Source: a bacterium (lineage in GTDB: Bacteria > Patescibacteriota > Minisyncoccia > Moranbacterales > UBA2206). From it: a stretch of DNA of 32,478 nt. Numbering within the stretch: the stretch's first letter is position 1; the number at the start of each line of letters is the position of its first letter. A program made the position numbers and the translations under genes. This document shows, piece by piece, positions 14,661-20,503 of the stretch. The stretch lies in assembly GCA_021789395.1 (NCBI GenBank), contig JAJYJP010000002.1, positions 1 to 32,478 of the forward strand, written 5' to 3'. The notes below the pieces were generated by a model. It saw only the letters and a list, made by a program, of their open reading frames with translations. It did not search any database and was not told the DNA's origin.

Positions 14661-14686
14661 AAAAGCCCGGGCTTCCCGGGTTTTTA
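14661..14686. terminator. Bidirectional intrinsic terminator
   Basis: CCCGGG (14666-14671), loop CTT and CCCGGG (14675-14680) form a strong stem extended by AAAAG/TTTTT, with T-runs on both strands. It ends the structured RNA on the plus strand and the nuclease gene on the minus strand. Confidence 0.85.
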
Positions 14687-14694
14687 ATTTTCAG

Positions 14695-15819
14695 TTATTT
14701 TTTCTTGACTGACAAGCTTTTTGTTTCCTTATCGACCACTCTGGCTTTTTCTATTTCTTTCCGGTCAGCAAGAGGAAGCGCGTCCATAATATTTTTAAGA
14801 GCGATGCCATCGACTTTCAGGACGTCCTCCCACTTGTCCAAAGGTTCCAAAATATCCTTGATCTTTTTTTCGTCGTACTTATAAGTTCTACGGAGCGTTC
14901 TGGCAATCACGCCTTCACCGCCGAAGACCCTCTCCACGCCTTCTTGATCCATATAATTAATTATATCTTCCTGAAGTTTGGCCAGCCGGTCTTTGGTAAT
15001 TGTCATTGCCGACTTAAGCTCAATATATTCCTGAATATCCTTATTTATTTCTTCCGTATCGATTTTTCTCAGCCCTTTGAATTTATGTTTCCACATCGGG
15101 CATAAATTTTGATAGCCGCACCAGTCGCAAAGAGGGGAGATGAGCGGTTCGAATTTTTTTTCTTCGATCAGCTTGATCGTGTCTAAAAATAACTGCTCGC
15201 TTTTTTTAAGCTGATCAATGGTTCTGGTGGCCGAAAGTTTTACGCCGTGTTTGAGATAATAAAGACTGACTTTTAGTTTATCGATATTTTCAATCTCTTT
15301 AGGATAACGCGACAAAAAAGCCTTGAGATAAACCGACAACTGTAAATCATTATCCACTTTTTCCTGAGAAGGCATTTTTTTGGTAGTCTTATAGTCGATA
15401 ATTTCGTAGCCGTCTTCCGTCTTATCAATCCGGTCGATGATTCCGGAAATAATATGTTTGTCGTCACCGTCACCGATCTCAATTTGAAAACGAGTTTCCA
15501 GATCGACAATATTAAAATTGGCCGGATTATTTTTTTTGTAATAATCCTGAATGATTCTGATTCCCTGGGAAAAAGCAGCGCGTTCTTCATCAGGACTATC
15601 GAAAACCGCCGGATTCCAGGCGTTGGAAAAATGTTCCATTGCCTGATCCAAAGTAGGAGAAAGAATGCCTGGCGTATGGATGAATTTCATCGTCTCATGG
15701 ACCGTCGTGCCAAAAACCGCCTCTTTGGATTTGGGCGTCTTTATTTTATCGATTTCCTGGAATTTATATTTGAGCGGGCAGGATTGATAAGTGTCAAAAG
15801 CGCTATAGGATATACGCAT
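14695..15819 (-). CDS. PD-(D/E)XK nuclease-family protein with Fe-S cluster (RecB/AddB/Cas4-like)
   Basis: This 374-residue stand-alone nuclease resembles the C-terminal nuclease domain of RecB/AddB and Cas4. The N-terminal MRISYSAFDTYQSCPLKYKF supplies Cys14. The active site is His41 (TTVHETM), Asp129 (GIIDRID), Asp142 and Lys144 (IIDYKTTK), and Gln160 (NDLQLSVYL). Cys231, Cys234 and Cys240 (CDWCGYQNLCPMW) complete a four-cysteine set expected to hold a 4Fe-4S cluster. The last 130 residues are helical and charged and match nothing I know. There is no helicase domain and no cas genes nearby, so a general DNA repair or end-processing role is likely. The promoter at 15829-15857 implies a leaderless mRNA. 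The Fe-S operon lies about 450 bases away. Confidence 0.88.
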   Translation of the reverse strand: MRISYSAFDTYQSCPLKYKFQEIDKIKTPKSKEAVFGTTVHETMKFIHTPGILSPTLDQAMEHFSNAWNPAVFDSPDEERAAFSQGIRIIQDYYKKNNPANFNIVDLETRFQIEIGDGDDKHIISGIIDRIDKTEDGYEIIDYKTTKKMPSQEKVDNDLQLSVYLKAFLSRYPKEIENIDKLKVSLYYLKHGVKLSATRTIDQLKKSEQLFLDTIKLIEEKKFEPLISPLCDWCGYQNLCPMWKHKFKGLRKIDTEEINKDIQEYIELKSAMTITKDRLAKLQEDIINYMDQEGVERVFGGEGVIARTLRRTYKYDEKKIKDILEPLDKWEDVLKVDGIALKNIMDALPLADRKEIEKARVVDKETKSLSVKKK

Positions 15820-15828
15820 AATATATCC

Positions 15829-15857
15829 ATTTTAAGAAAAACTGGAATAAAAAGCAA
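15829..15857 (-). promoter_or_regulatory. Promoter of the PD-(D/E)XK nuclease gene, near-leaderless
   Basis: On the minus strand TTGCTT (15857-15852), a 17-nt spacer and TAAAAT (15834-15829) are followed by 9 nt and then ATG 15819. Confidence 0.55.
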
Positions 15858-15866
15858 CCTGCCATA

Positions 15867-16151
15867 TTAAGAAGAAAAAGTCGAAACAATTTTACTAATC
15901 ATCTTTGCGAAAAATCCGTCAAGATCAGAAAGAACTTTATTTTTGGCAACGTCTGATTTTGACCGGACATTTTTTAGATTCTGACTTGGCGATTCAGTGG
16001 CATATATGAGGTCGACCGTCGCCAAATTAACATCAACGGTTTTTCGTGCCTGGCCATATGCGTAGGCTTTTGCCGAGGCAATATGCAGGCTCAAAAAAAT
16101 AGTCAATAAAACCACCGGCCATGTGATATTTTTATAAAATGTTCTGCCCAT
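15867..16151 (-). CDS. Small secreted or membrane-anchored protein of unknown function
   Basis: This 94-residue protein is not recognised. It starts MGRTFYKNITWPVVLLTIFLSLHIASAKAYA, with residues of about 11-31 forming a signal peptide or single membrane anchor; cleavage after AKAYA is plausible. The mature part is short and polar, with a Ser/Asn/Lys-rich middle (SPSQNLKNVRSKSDVAKNK) and an amphipathic C-terminal helix (DLDGFFAKMISKIVSTF). It has no cysteine and no known motif. It lies upstream of the nuclease gene on the same strand, which has its own promoter, and is divergent from the Rrf2 operon. A weak promoter (TTGAAA 16209-16204, GGTAAT 16186-16181) lies upstream. It is called a gene because of the signal peptide and the otherwise empty stretch. 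Confidence 0.6.
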   Translation of the reverse strand: MGRTFYKNITWPVVLLTIFLSLHIASAKAYAYGQARKTVDVNLATVDLIYATESPSQNLKNVRSKSDVAKNKVLSDLDGFFAKMISKIVSTFSS

Positions 16152-16222
16152 ATCCTTAATCTTGAGCGAATTACTACCTTATTACCTGATTTATAAAATT
16201 TTATTTCAACAATGATCCGCTA

Positions 16223-16250
16223 TTGACTATCCGTAAATTTGCGCTATAAT
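16223..16250 (+). promoter_or_regulatory. Promoter of the Rrf2-isc operon
   Basis: TTGACT (16223-16228), a 16-nt spacer and TATAAT (16245-16250) form a strong promoter with a start near 16257, leaving a leader of about 27 nt. Confidence 0.75.
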
Positions 16251-16259
16251 TCAAATGCA

Positions 16260-16272
16260 TACTAAATTAGTA
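16260..16272 (+). promoter_or_regulatory. Inverted repeat, likely Rrf2 operator
   Basis: TACTAA-A-TTAGTA is a perfect inverted repeat around one base, placed just after the predicted transcription start and before ATG 16284. Rrf2/IscR proteins commonly repress their own operon, so binding here is likely but inferred. AGGA at 16272-16275 could be a weak ribosome binding site. Confidence 0.5.
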
Positions 16273-16283
16273 GGAAATAATCG

Positions 16284-16670
16284 ATGAAATTTTCAACCAA
16301 AGCTGAATACGGCCTGAAAGCCATGACCAACCTAGCCAAAAACTTTCCGGAGCAAAAAAGCATCAAAACCATTTCCCAAGAAGAAAAAATTTCCGCCAAA
16401 TATTTGGAACGACTGATCGGCAGTTTAAGGAAGAATAATTTAGTGGAAAGCTCCAAAGGCAAGTCGGGCGGATACGCTCTAGCACGCGATCCCAAAAAAA
16501 TCAAAGTGGGGGAAATCATCGAAATTCTCGAAGGACCGATCGCGCCGATGAAATGCGTCGGAAAATTTTGTTCCCTCGAGCATGCATGCGCTTCAAGCAA
16601 GGTCTGGACCAAACTGGCCGAACAGATAAAGCGAACTTTGGACGGTATTAATTTAAGCGATTTAATTTAA
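16284..16670 (+). CDS. Rrf2-family transcription regulator (IscR-like)
   Basis: This 128-residue winged-helix repressor has the family start MKFSTKAEYGLKAMTNLA, a recognition region (SIKTISQEEKISAKYLERLIGSLRKNNLVES), and a wing KGKSGGYALARDP. Three cysteines, Cys91, Cys96 and Cys102 (MKCVGKFCSLEHACAS), lie where IscR holds its 2Fe-2S cluster, with spacing C-x4-C-x5-C. It should therefore sense Fe-S status. It is the first gene of the operon with cysteine desulfurase (13 nt downstream) and IscU. An inverted repeat at 16260-16272 is its likely own operator. I do not assign the symbol iscR because other cysteine-containing Rrf2 proteins (NsrR, CymR relatives) share this plan. Confidence 0.92.
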   Translation: MKFSTKAEYGLKAMTNLAKNFPEQKSIKTISQEEKISAKYLERLIGSLRKNNLVESSKGKSGGYALARDPKKIKVGEIIEILEGPIAPMKCVGKFCSLEHACASSKVWTKLAEQIKRTLDGINLSDLI

Positions 16671-16683
16671 TCTTATAAATCAC

Positions 16684-17922
16684 ATGCCTAAAAAAATTTA
16701 TTTGGATTATGCCGCAACCACGCCGGTCGCCAAAGAAGTTTTAAACGAGATGCTCCCATTCTTCAGCGAAGAGTATGGAAACGCGATGTCTGTCCATTCG
16801 TTCGGACTAACAGCGCTTCAGGCCATCGACAATGCCAGGGAACAAACGGCCCGGTTTTTTGGCGCATCTCCTTCGGAGATAATTTTTACCAGCGGAGCGA
16901 CCGAATCAAACAATCTCGCCATCAAAGGAGTTCTTAAATCTTATTATTCCAAGACGGGAAACAAGAATAAAAGACCACACATCATCACCACGGCTTTCGA
17001 GCATCATTGCGTACTCAATGCCTGCGAGACAGTTGAAGAAGAAGGATTGGCCGAAGTCACTTTTATCAAACCGAAGAAAGACGGCGTTGTCAATATGCAA
17101 GATATACAAAAGGCCATCAAAGACAACACTATCTTGATTTCTGTAATGTATGTAAACAATGAGATCGGAACCGTCCAGCCAATCAAAAAAATCGGAGCCT
17201 TATTAAAAAAAGAAAACAAAATGCGCGCGGAAAAATCTTTATGGCCTATAATTTTTCACACTGACGCAACCCAGGCCGTTAATTATTTCGATTGCGATGT
17301 GAACAAATTGGGAGTAGATCTTTTGTCGATGTCGGCTCACAAAATTTATGGTCCGAAAGGTATCGGCTCCCTTTACATCAGAAAAGGGACTGCCATCAAA
17401 CACATCCAGGACGGCGGCGATCAGGAATATAAGATGCGCGCCGGCACCCATAATGTTCCGGGAATCGTCGGCCTGGGCAAAGCCGTTTCCATGATCAAAA
17501 CCGAAAGGATCCAACAAAAAAATGCCGAACTGATAGAATTGAGGAACCATTTGATCGGAAGGATTTTAAAAGAAATCCCCAAATCAAGACTCAATGGTTC
17601 AGCAATAAAAAGATCGCCTAACAACGCCAATTTCAGCTTCAAAGATGTGGAGGGCGAGGGATTGTTATTGTCATTAGATATGGAAGGCGTCGCGTGTTCC
17701 ACCGGCTCGGCCTGTTCGTCCGGAGCACTTTCTCCATCCCATGTTCTACTTTCTATCGGTCTGCGACCGGAAGACGCCCATGGTTCGCTCCGGATAACGC
17801 TCGGAAAGCACACAACCAAAAAAGATATCGATTCGGCTGTTGAAAAAATAAAAACGGTCGTGGAAAGATTGCGGAAGATTTCCGGAAAAGTTTTGGAAGA
17901 ATTCTATAATAATAAAAAATAA
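16684..17922 (+). CDS. iscS: Cysteine desulfurase (IscS/NifS)
   Basis: This PLP enzyme takes sulfur from cysteine as a persulfide and passes it to the IscU scaffold. The 412 residues start MPKKIYLDYAATTPVA, the class V aminotransferase opening. GATESNNLAIKGV, TAFEHHCVLNACE, VNNEIGTVQPI and HTDATQAV line the cofactor site; PLP binds Lys220 in SAHKIYGPKG. The catalytic cysteine is Cys344 in STGSACSSGAL, on the mobile loop typical of group I enzymes. An additional short charged stretch (KKENKMRAEKSLWP) follows the IGALL helix. It lies 13 nt after the Rrf2 gene and 12 nt before iscU. No iscA, hscA, hscB or ferredoxin gene follows, so the system is minimal. Confidence 0.96.
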   Translation: MPKKIYLDYAATTPVAKEVLNEMLPFFSEEYGNAMSVHSFGLTALQAIDNAREQTARFFGASPSEIIFTSGATESNNLAIKGVLKSYYSKTGNKNKRPHIITTAFEHHCVLNACETVEEEGLAEVTFIKPKKDGVVNMQDIQKAIKDNTILISVMYVNNEIGTVQPIKKIGALLKKENKMRAEKSLWPIIFHTDATQAVNYFDCDVNKLGVDLLSMSAHKIYGPKGIGSLYIRKGTAIKHIQDGGDQEYKMRAGTHNVPGIVGLGKAVSMIKTERIQQKNAELIELRNHLIGRILKEIPKSRLNGSAIKRSPNNANFSFKDVEGEGLLLSLDMEGVACSTGSACSSGALSPSHVLLSIGLRPEDAHGSLRITLGKHTTKKDIDSAVEKIKTVVERLRKISGKVLEEFYNNKK

Positions 17923-17934
17923 TTTTTAAAATTT

Positions 17935-18327
17935 ATGGCACTGCAATATTCAAAAAAAGTTTTGGAACATTTCACCAAACCGCACAATCAGGGGACTATC
18001 AAAAATCCTTCAGGAGTCGGCATGGTCGGCAACCCGGTCTGTGGCGACCTGATGAAAATTTATATCAAAGTTAAAAAGGACAAAAACAGGAAAGAAGTGA
18101 TTGACGATATAAAATTTGAGACGCTCGGTTGTGCCTCAGCTATTGCCACATCGTCAATGATAACCGATCTGGCCAGAGGAAAGACGCTTGATGAAGCGAT
18201 GAAAATCACTCGGGACGATGTCGCCGATGCATTGGAAGGTCTGCCGCCGATAAAGATGCATTGCTCAAACCTGGCCGATGAAGCTTTGCACGAAGCCATA
18301 AAAAATTATCGCTCACAATCAAAATAA
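17935..18327 (+). CDS. iscU: Fe-S cluster assembly scaffold IscU
   Basis: IscU builds a nascent Fe-S cluster with sulfur from IscS and hands it to target proteins. The 130 residues start MALQYSKKVLEHFTKPHNQG. The three cluster-ligand cysteines are Cys36 (GNPVCGD), Cys66 (LGCASAIA) and Cys110 (MHCSNLA), with the conserved Asp38 beside the first. LPPIKMHC corresponds to the LPPVK chaperone-binding motif, although no HscA/HscB gene is seen here. Length matches the single-domain IscU rather than the three-domain NifU. The next gene starts 1 nt after the stop, so translation may be coupled. Confidence 0.96.
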   Translation: MALQYSKKVLEHFTKPHNQGTIKNPSGVGMVGNPVCGDLMKIYIKVKKDKNRKEVIDDIKFETLGCASAIATSSMITDLARGKTLDEAMKITRDDVADALEGLPPIKMHCSNLADEALHEAIKNYRSQSK

Positions 18328-18328
18328 G

Positions 18329-18895
18329 ATGCCGTATCGTAACACGCCAAAATTAATTTTTCCCATTAACGATATACGTATATCTTCCGAATTCGGCGAT
18401 CATAATTTTTATGACGGAGAAGATTGGGGGATCCATCTGGGCGTCGACATCGACGCCAGGGCCGATGTCAAAATTTTCTCAATCGGCAAAGGCACGGTCG
18501 TTTACTCAAAACTGCATCCCGGAGAAATTTCTAAGATTGGAATATTCCGCAACTGGGGCGGCATCGTAATCATCGCTCACCGCGATCCAATCCAGAAAAA
18601 AAATTTTTATTCACTATACGGACATCTTGGAAAAAGATTTGTCAAAAGAGGAGATAGGGTGGAAATGGGAGAGCTGATCGGAGAAGTGGGAAAATCAATG
18701 ACTGAATCCAACGGCCTTTGGGAAAATGAACATTTACACTTTGCAATTTACGAAGGACCGTACCATTCAAAAGTCCTGCCGGGGTATTACAACGCTGAAA
18801 AAGAAAATACCGAATTAGAATATTGGAAAGATCCGTTTATTTTCATTAAAAATTACAACTCTCAAATTTCGCAGAGAAGAGAAGGTTTGAAATAG
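18329..18895 (+). CDS. M23-type metallopeptidase-like protein without signal peptide
   Basis: This 188-residue protein is nearly all one LytM/M23 domain. His36 and Asp40 (GIHLGVDID) and His137 (HLHFAIYEG, with His135 before it) fit the zinc ligands and catalytic site, and SLYGHLGKRFVKRGD (His99) is the usual central motif; it therefore looks catalytically complete. M23 enzymes normally cut peptidoglycan cross-bridges outside the cell, but the N-terminus MPYRNTPKLIFPINDIRISS has no signal peptide or membrane segment. It starts 1 nt after iscU, so it belongs to the Fe-S operon. Options are a cytoplasmic enzyme on another substrate, export by another route, or simple transcriptional hitch-hiking. 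A hairpin at 18900-18929 follows. Confidence 0.85.
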   Translation: MPYRNTPKLIFPINDIRISSEFGDHNFYDGEDWGIHLGVDIDARADVKIFSIGKGTVVYSKLHPGEISKIGIFRNWGGIVIIAHRDPIQKKNFYSLYGHLGKRFVKRGDRVEMGELIGEVGKSMTESNGLWENEHLHFAIYEGPYHSKVLPGYYNAEKENTELEYWKDPFIFIKNYNSQISQRREGLK

Positions 18896-18899
18896 TTAC

Positions 18900-18941
18900 A
18901 ATGTCGCACAAGGTATCTTTTGCGACATTACTATCTTTTTT
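18900..18941 (+). terminator. Hairpin after the isc operon, possible terminator
   Basis: AATGTCGCA (18900-18908) pairs perfectly with TGCGACATT (18921-18929), and AAG/CTT extends it inside to a GTAT loop past one mismatch. A T-run follows only at 18936-18941, 6 nt late for a classic terminator. It begins 4 nt after the M23 stop. The rest of 18942-19020 shows nothing I can support. Confidence 0.55.
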
Positions 18942-19020
18942 GTTTCCACTAGATTACATTGCTATTCAACAGCTGCCGATCAAACGAATATCGCTTCCGC
19001 ATAAACTCCATAAACAAAAA

Positions 19021-19056
19021 AATAAAAGATGCTTTTACGCATCTTTTATTTTTTTT
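19021..19056. terminator. Strong bidirectional terminator
   Basis: AATAAAAGATGC (19021-19032) and GCATCTTTTATT (19039-19050) form a perfect 12-bp stem with a 6-nt loop, with T-runs on both strands. It serves the convergent minus-strand C39-like gene and backs up the isc operon. Confidence 0.85.
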
Positions 19057-19091
19057 ATTTCATAGAAATATTTATCCTATATTCTATATCC

Positions 19092-19115
19092 TTTATATTT
19101 ATATTTATATTTATA
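19092..19115. repeat. Short TTTATA tandem repeat
   Basis: Four exact copies of the hexamer TTTATA run from 19092 to 19115, then a near-copy TTTTTA, just beyond the stop codon of the C39-like gene. It looks like a simple-sequence tract. Confidence 0.6.
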
Positions 19116-19118
19116 TTT

Positions 19119-20447
19119 TTATTTGTAAATTATCATCTGATCAATACTCGTTCCGCCGCTTGGAGTTAATTGTCCCACCAATGCCCGCGATGTGCTCAGA
19201 TAAAGATTTGGTCCAAAATATGGATCATGAACGATATAATCATTTTTATCTTTTCCGGTAATTACGACATAGTGCCCCCCGCTGCTATTGGTTTTCCTTA
19301 TATAAACGATCACAAGCTCATTATGACTCAACGCGTTATCAACAGCATTCCAGTCAACTCCCGAGTGTCCGCTGTTTGAAACCAAACTGATATCCGGACT
19401 CCACGAGCTCGGCCATTCAATAAGAGCGCCAGAAAAAATCGGTTCGTTAGCCATTTTTCCTGGATCAATCTTGGCGCCATATTTTTTAAACACCATCGAG
19501 ACAGCCGTAACCGCACAACCGTAATCTTTCATCAAATATTTGGAATTACCAATTGGATCATTCGCCCAATCATTAGGCCATTGCGGATTATCCCATTGTG
19601 AAAAATACCAGCTGGTCGAAGCCAAATGATCTTTCGGCGCGGGATATTTACTGACACTCGCCAGAACAGCGCCTATGTTGCTAGCTCCGCCGACGTTGAA
19701 CAGTTCCGCCTTTTGCGCTTCCACATTGGAAAGTAGTTGTGAATATCTTTGCTGGTCATTCTGAACCTGGGTCAACATCGTCTGGTTTTGAATTTGATTA
19801 TTCTGAAGATAGATTCCTTTAGATTCCAGATTTTTCTGAATAGTCTCGCTCTCGTCTTGCTTCTGGCTCAGCTGCTGCTGATTATTCTCAAGGTCGGACT
19901 TGTCGGAATTGAGAGAAGCCAACACTTCATTGATTCTCGTGCCTAATTGTTGAGAATAATCCGTCTGATTCAATATATCGGAAAAATTTTTATCCGTAAG
20001 AACAACATTCATGACTCCCTGCTGGTTATATTCATAATAAGCTTGCATCAATCCGCCCAGAAGTAATTTGTAATTGCCTATCTCTTGTTCTTTGGTTTGA
20101 ATTTGATTTTCCAAATCCGAAATCTGCTGATTCAATTGATTCAATTGGTTCTCGATCTGTTGCAAGTCCAAATTATTCTGAGTCTGTTGATCATTGACAA
20201 CCTGGATCTGATTTTCAATGCTTGTCTGCTGCTGAGACTTCAGATCAAGCACTGCCTGATAATCTTCAATTTGTTGATCATACTCTTCGCACTGTTCTTT
20301 TTTGATCCCTTGCAACTGATTACAATCATCTAGAGATGATGCCCGTATTTTGGCAAAATTAAAAAGTGACAACGCAAAAATTGCCACCACCAAAAGGATC
20401 TTTTTTAGCTTGCTTTTTATTTTAATTTCTATCTTGTGTTCGTGCAT
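19119..20447 (-). CDS. Secreted coiled-coil protein with C39-like cysteine peptidase domain
   Basis: This 442-residue exported protein starts at ATG 20447; a TTG two codons upstream is less likely. Residues of about 15-37 are a signal peptide or anchor. From about 40 to 250 it is Gln/Asn-rich coiled coil, with a short globular patch (YNQQGVMNVVLTDKNFSDILNQ), as in PcsB-type proteins that work with FtsEX. The C-terminal 170 residues form a peptidase_C39_2-like fold: Gln284 (YFSQWDN), Cys311 (KDYGCAVTAVSM), His392 (GGHYVVITG) and Asp408 (IVHDPYFG). PcsB relatives carry CHAP and EnvC relatives carry M23 at this place, so this is a domain swap. A role in wall cleavage or surface-protein processing is inference. 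It lies in front of a strong terminator. Confidence 0.83.
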   Translation of the reverse strand: MHEHKIEIKIKSKLKKILLVVAIFALSLFNFAKIRASSLDDCNQLQGIKKEQCEEYDQQIEDYQAVLDLKSQQQTSIENQIQVVNDQQTQNNLDLQQIENQLNQLNQQISDLENQIQTKEQEIGNYKLLLGGLMQAYYEYNQQGVMNVVLTDKNFSDILNQTDYSQQLGTRINEVLASLNSDKSDLENNQQQLSQKQDESETIQKNLESKGIYLQNNQIQNQTMLTQVQNDQQRYSQLLSNVEAQKAELFNVGGASNIGAVLASVSKYPAPKDHLASTSWYFSQWDNPQWPNDWANDPIGNSKYLMKDYGCAVTAVSMVFKKYGAKIDPGKMANEPIFSGALIEWPSSWSPDISLVSNSGHSGVDWNAVDNALSHNELVIVYIRKTNSSGGHYVVITGKDKNDYIVHDPYFGPNLYLSTSRALVGQLTPSGGTSIDQMIIYK

Positions 20448-20467
20448 AATCAACTGAAACCCGCCTA

Positions 20468-20473
20468 ATTATA
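20468..20473 (-). promoter_or_regulatory. -10 box of the C39-like gene
   Basis: TATAAT on the minus strand (20473-20468) gives a start near 20461 and a 5' leader of about 14 nt before ATG 20447. The hexamer TTTAAA 17 nt upstream is a weak -35. Confidence 0.55.
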
Positions 20474-20503
20474 GCACAAATACAGATTAATTTAAAATTG
20501 AAG

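Larger units (their letters stand above)
14504..14686 (+). ncRNA. Structured non-coding RNA of unknown class
   Basis: About 183 nt lie between a -10 box and an intrinsic terminator, with no plausible long protein. Perfect stems are visible: 14514-14520 with 14527-14533 (loop AAGGAG); 14539-14544 with 14621-14626 and, nested inside, 14549-14553 with 14615-14619; 14563-14569 with 14580-14586; 14590-14595 with 14600-14605 (CGAA tetraloop); 14634-14640 with 14644-14650. CTTTGAGA (14507-14514) is complementary to TCTCAAAG (14606-14613), which would cross the long stem and make a pseudoknot. AGGAGG occurs twice, at 14522-14527 and 14557-14562, and is mostly unpaired in this model. I checked it by eye against 6S, SRP, RNase P and tmRNA signatures and saw none. 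The structure is not computed, and any single 8-bp match could be chance. Confidence 0.6.

Noticed and set aside
14464..14694. tRNA, 6S, SRP, RNase P or tmRNA in the gap
   Set aside because: No cloverleaf or T-loop sequence, no GGAAGGAAGCAGC-like SRP loop and no conserved RNase P or tmRNA blocks were seen by eye. A formal covariance search would decide.
14509..14712. A 67-codon plus-strand frame over the structured RNA
   Set aside because: It runs through the intrinsic terminator into the 3' end of the nuclease gene and begins inside a stem. The interval is better explained as RNA.
14695..15819. Cas4 nuclease of a CRISPR system
   Set aside because: The fold and cysteines are similar, but no array or other cas gene is present, and the protein is longer than typical Cas4.
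19092..19115. TTTATA repeats as a possible CRISPR or origin iteron
   Set aside because: The copies are only 6 bp with no spacers and sit after a stop codon beside a terminator; no replication gene is near.
18959..19261. A 100-codon plus-strand frame after the isc operon
   Set aside because: It spans a strong terminator and an AT tandem repeat and overlaps the C39-like gene; the translation is low-complexity Tyr/Ile.
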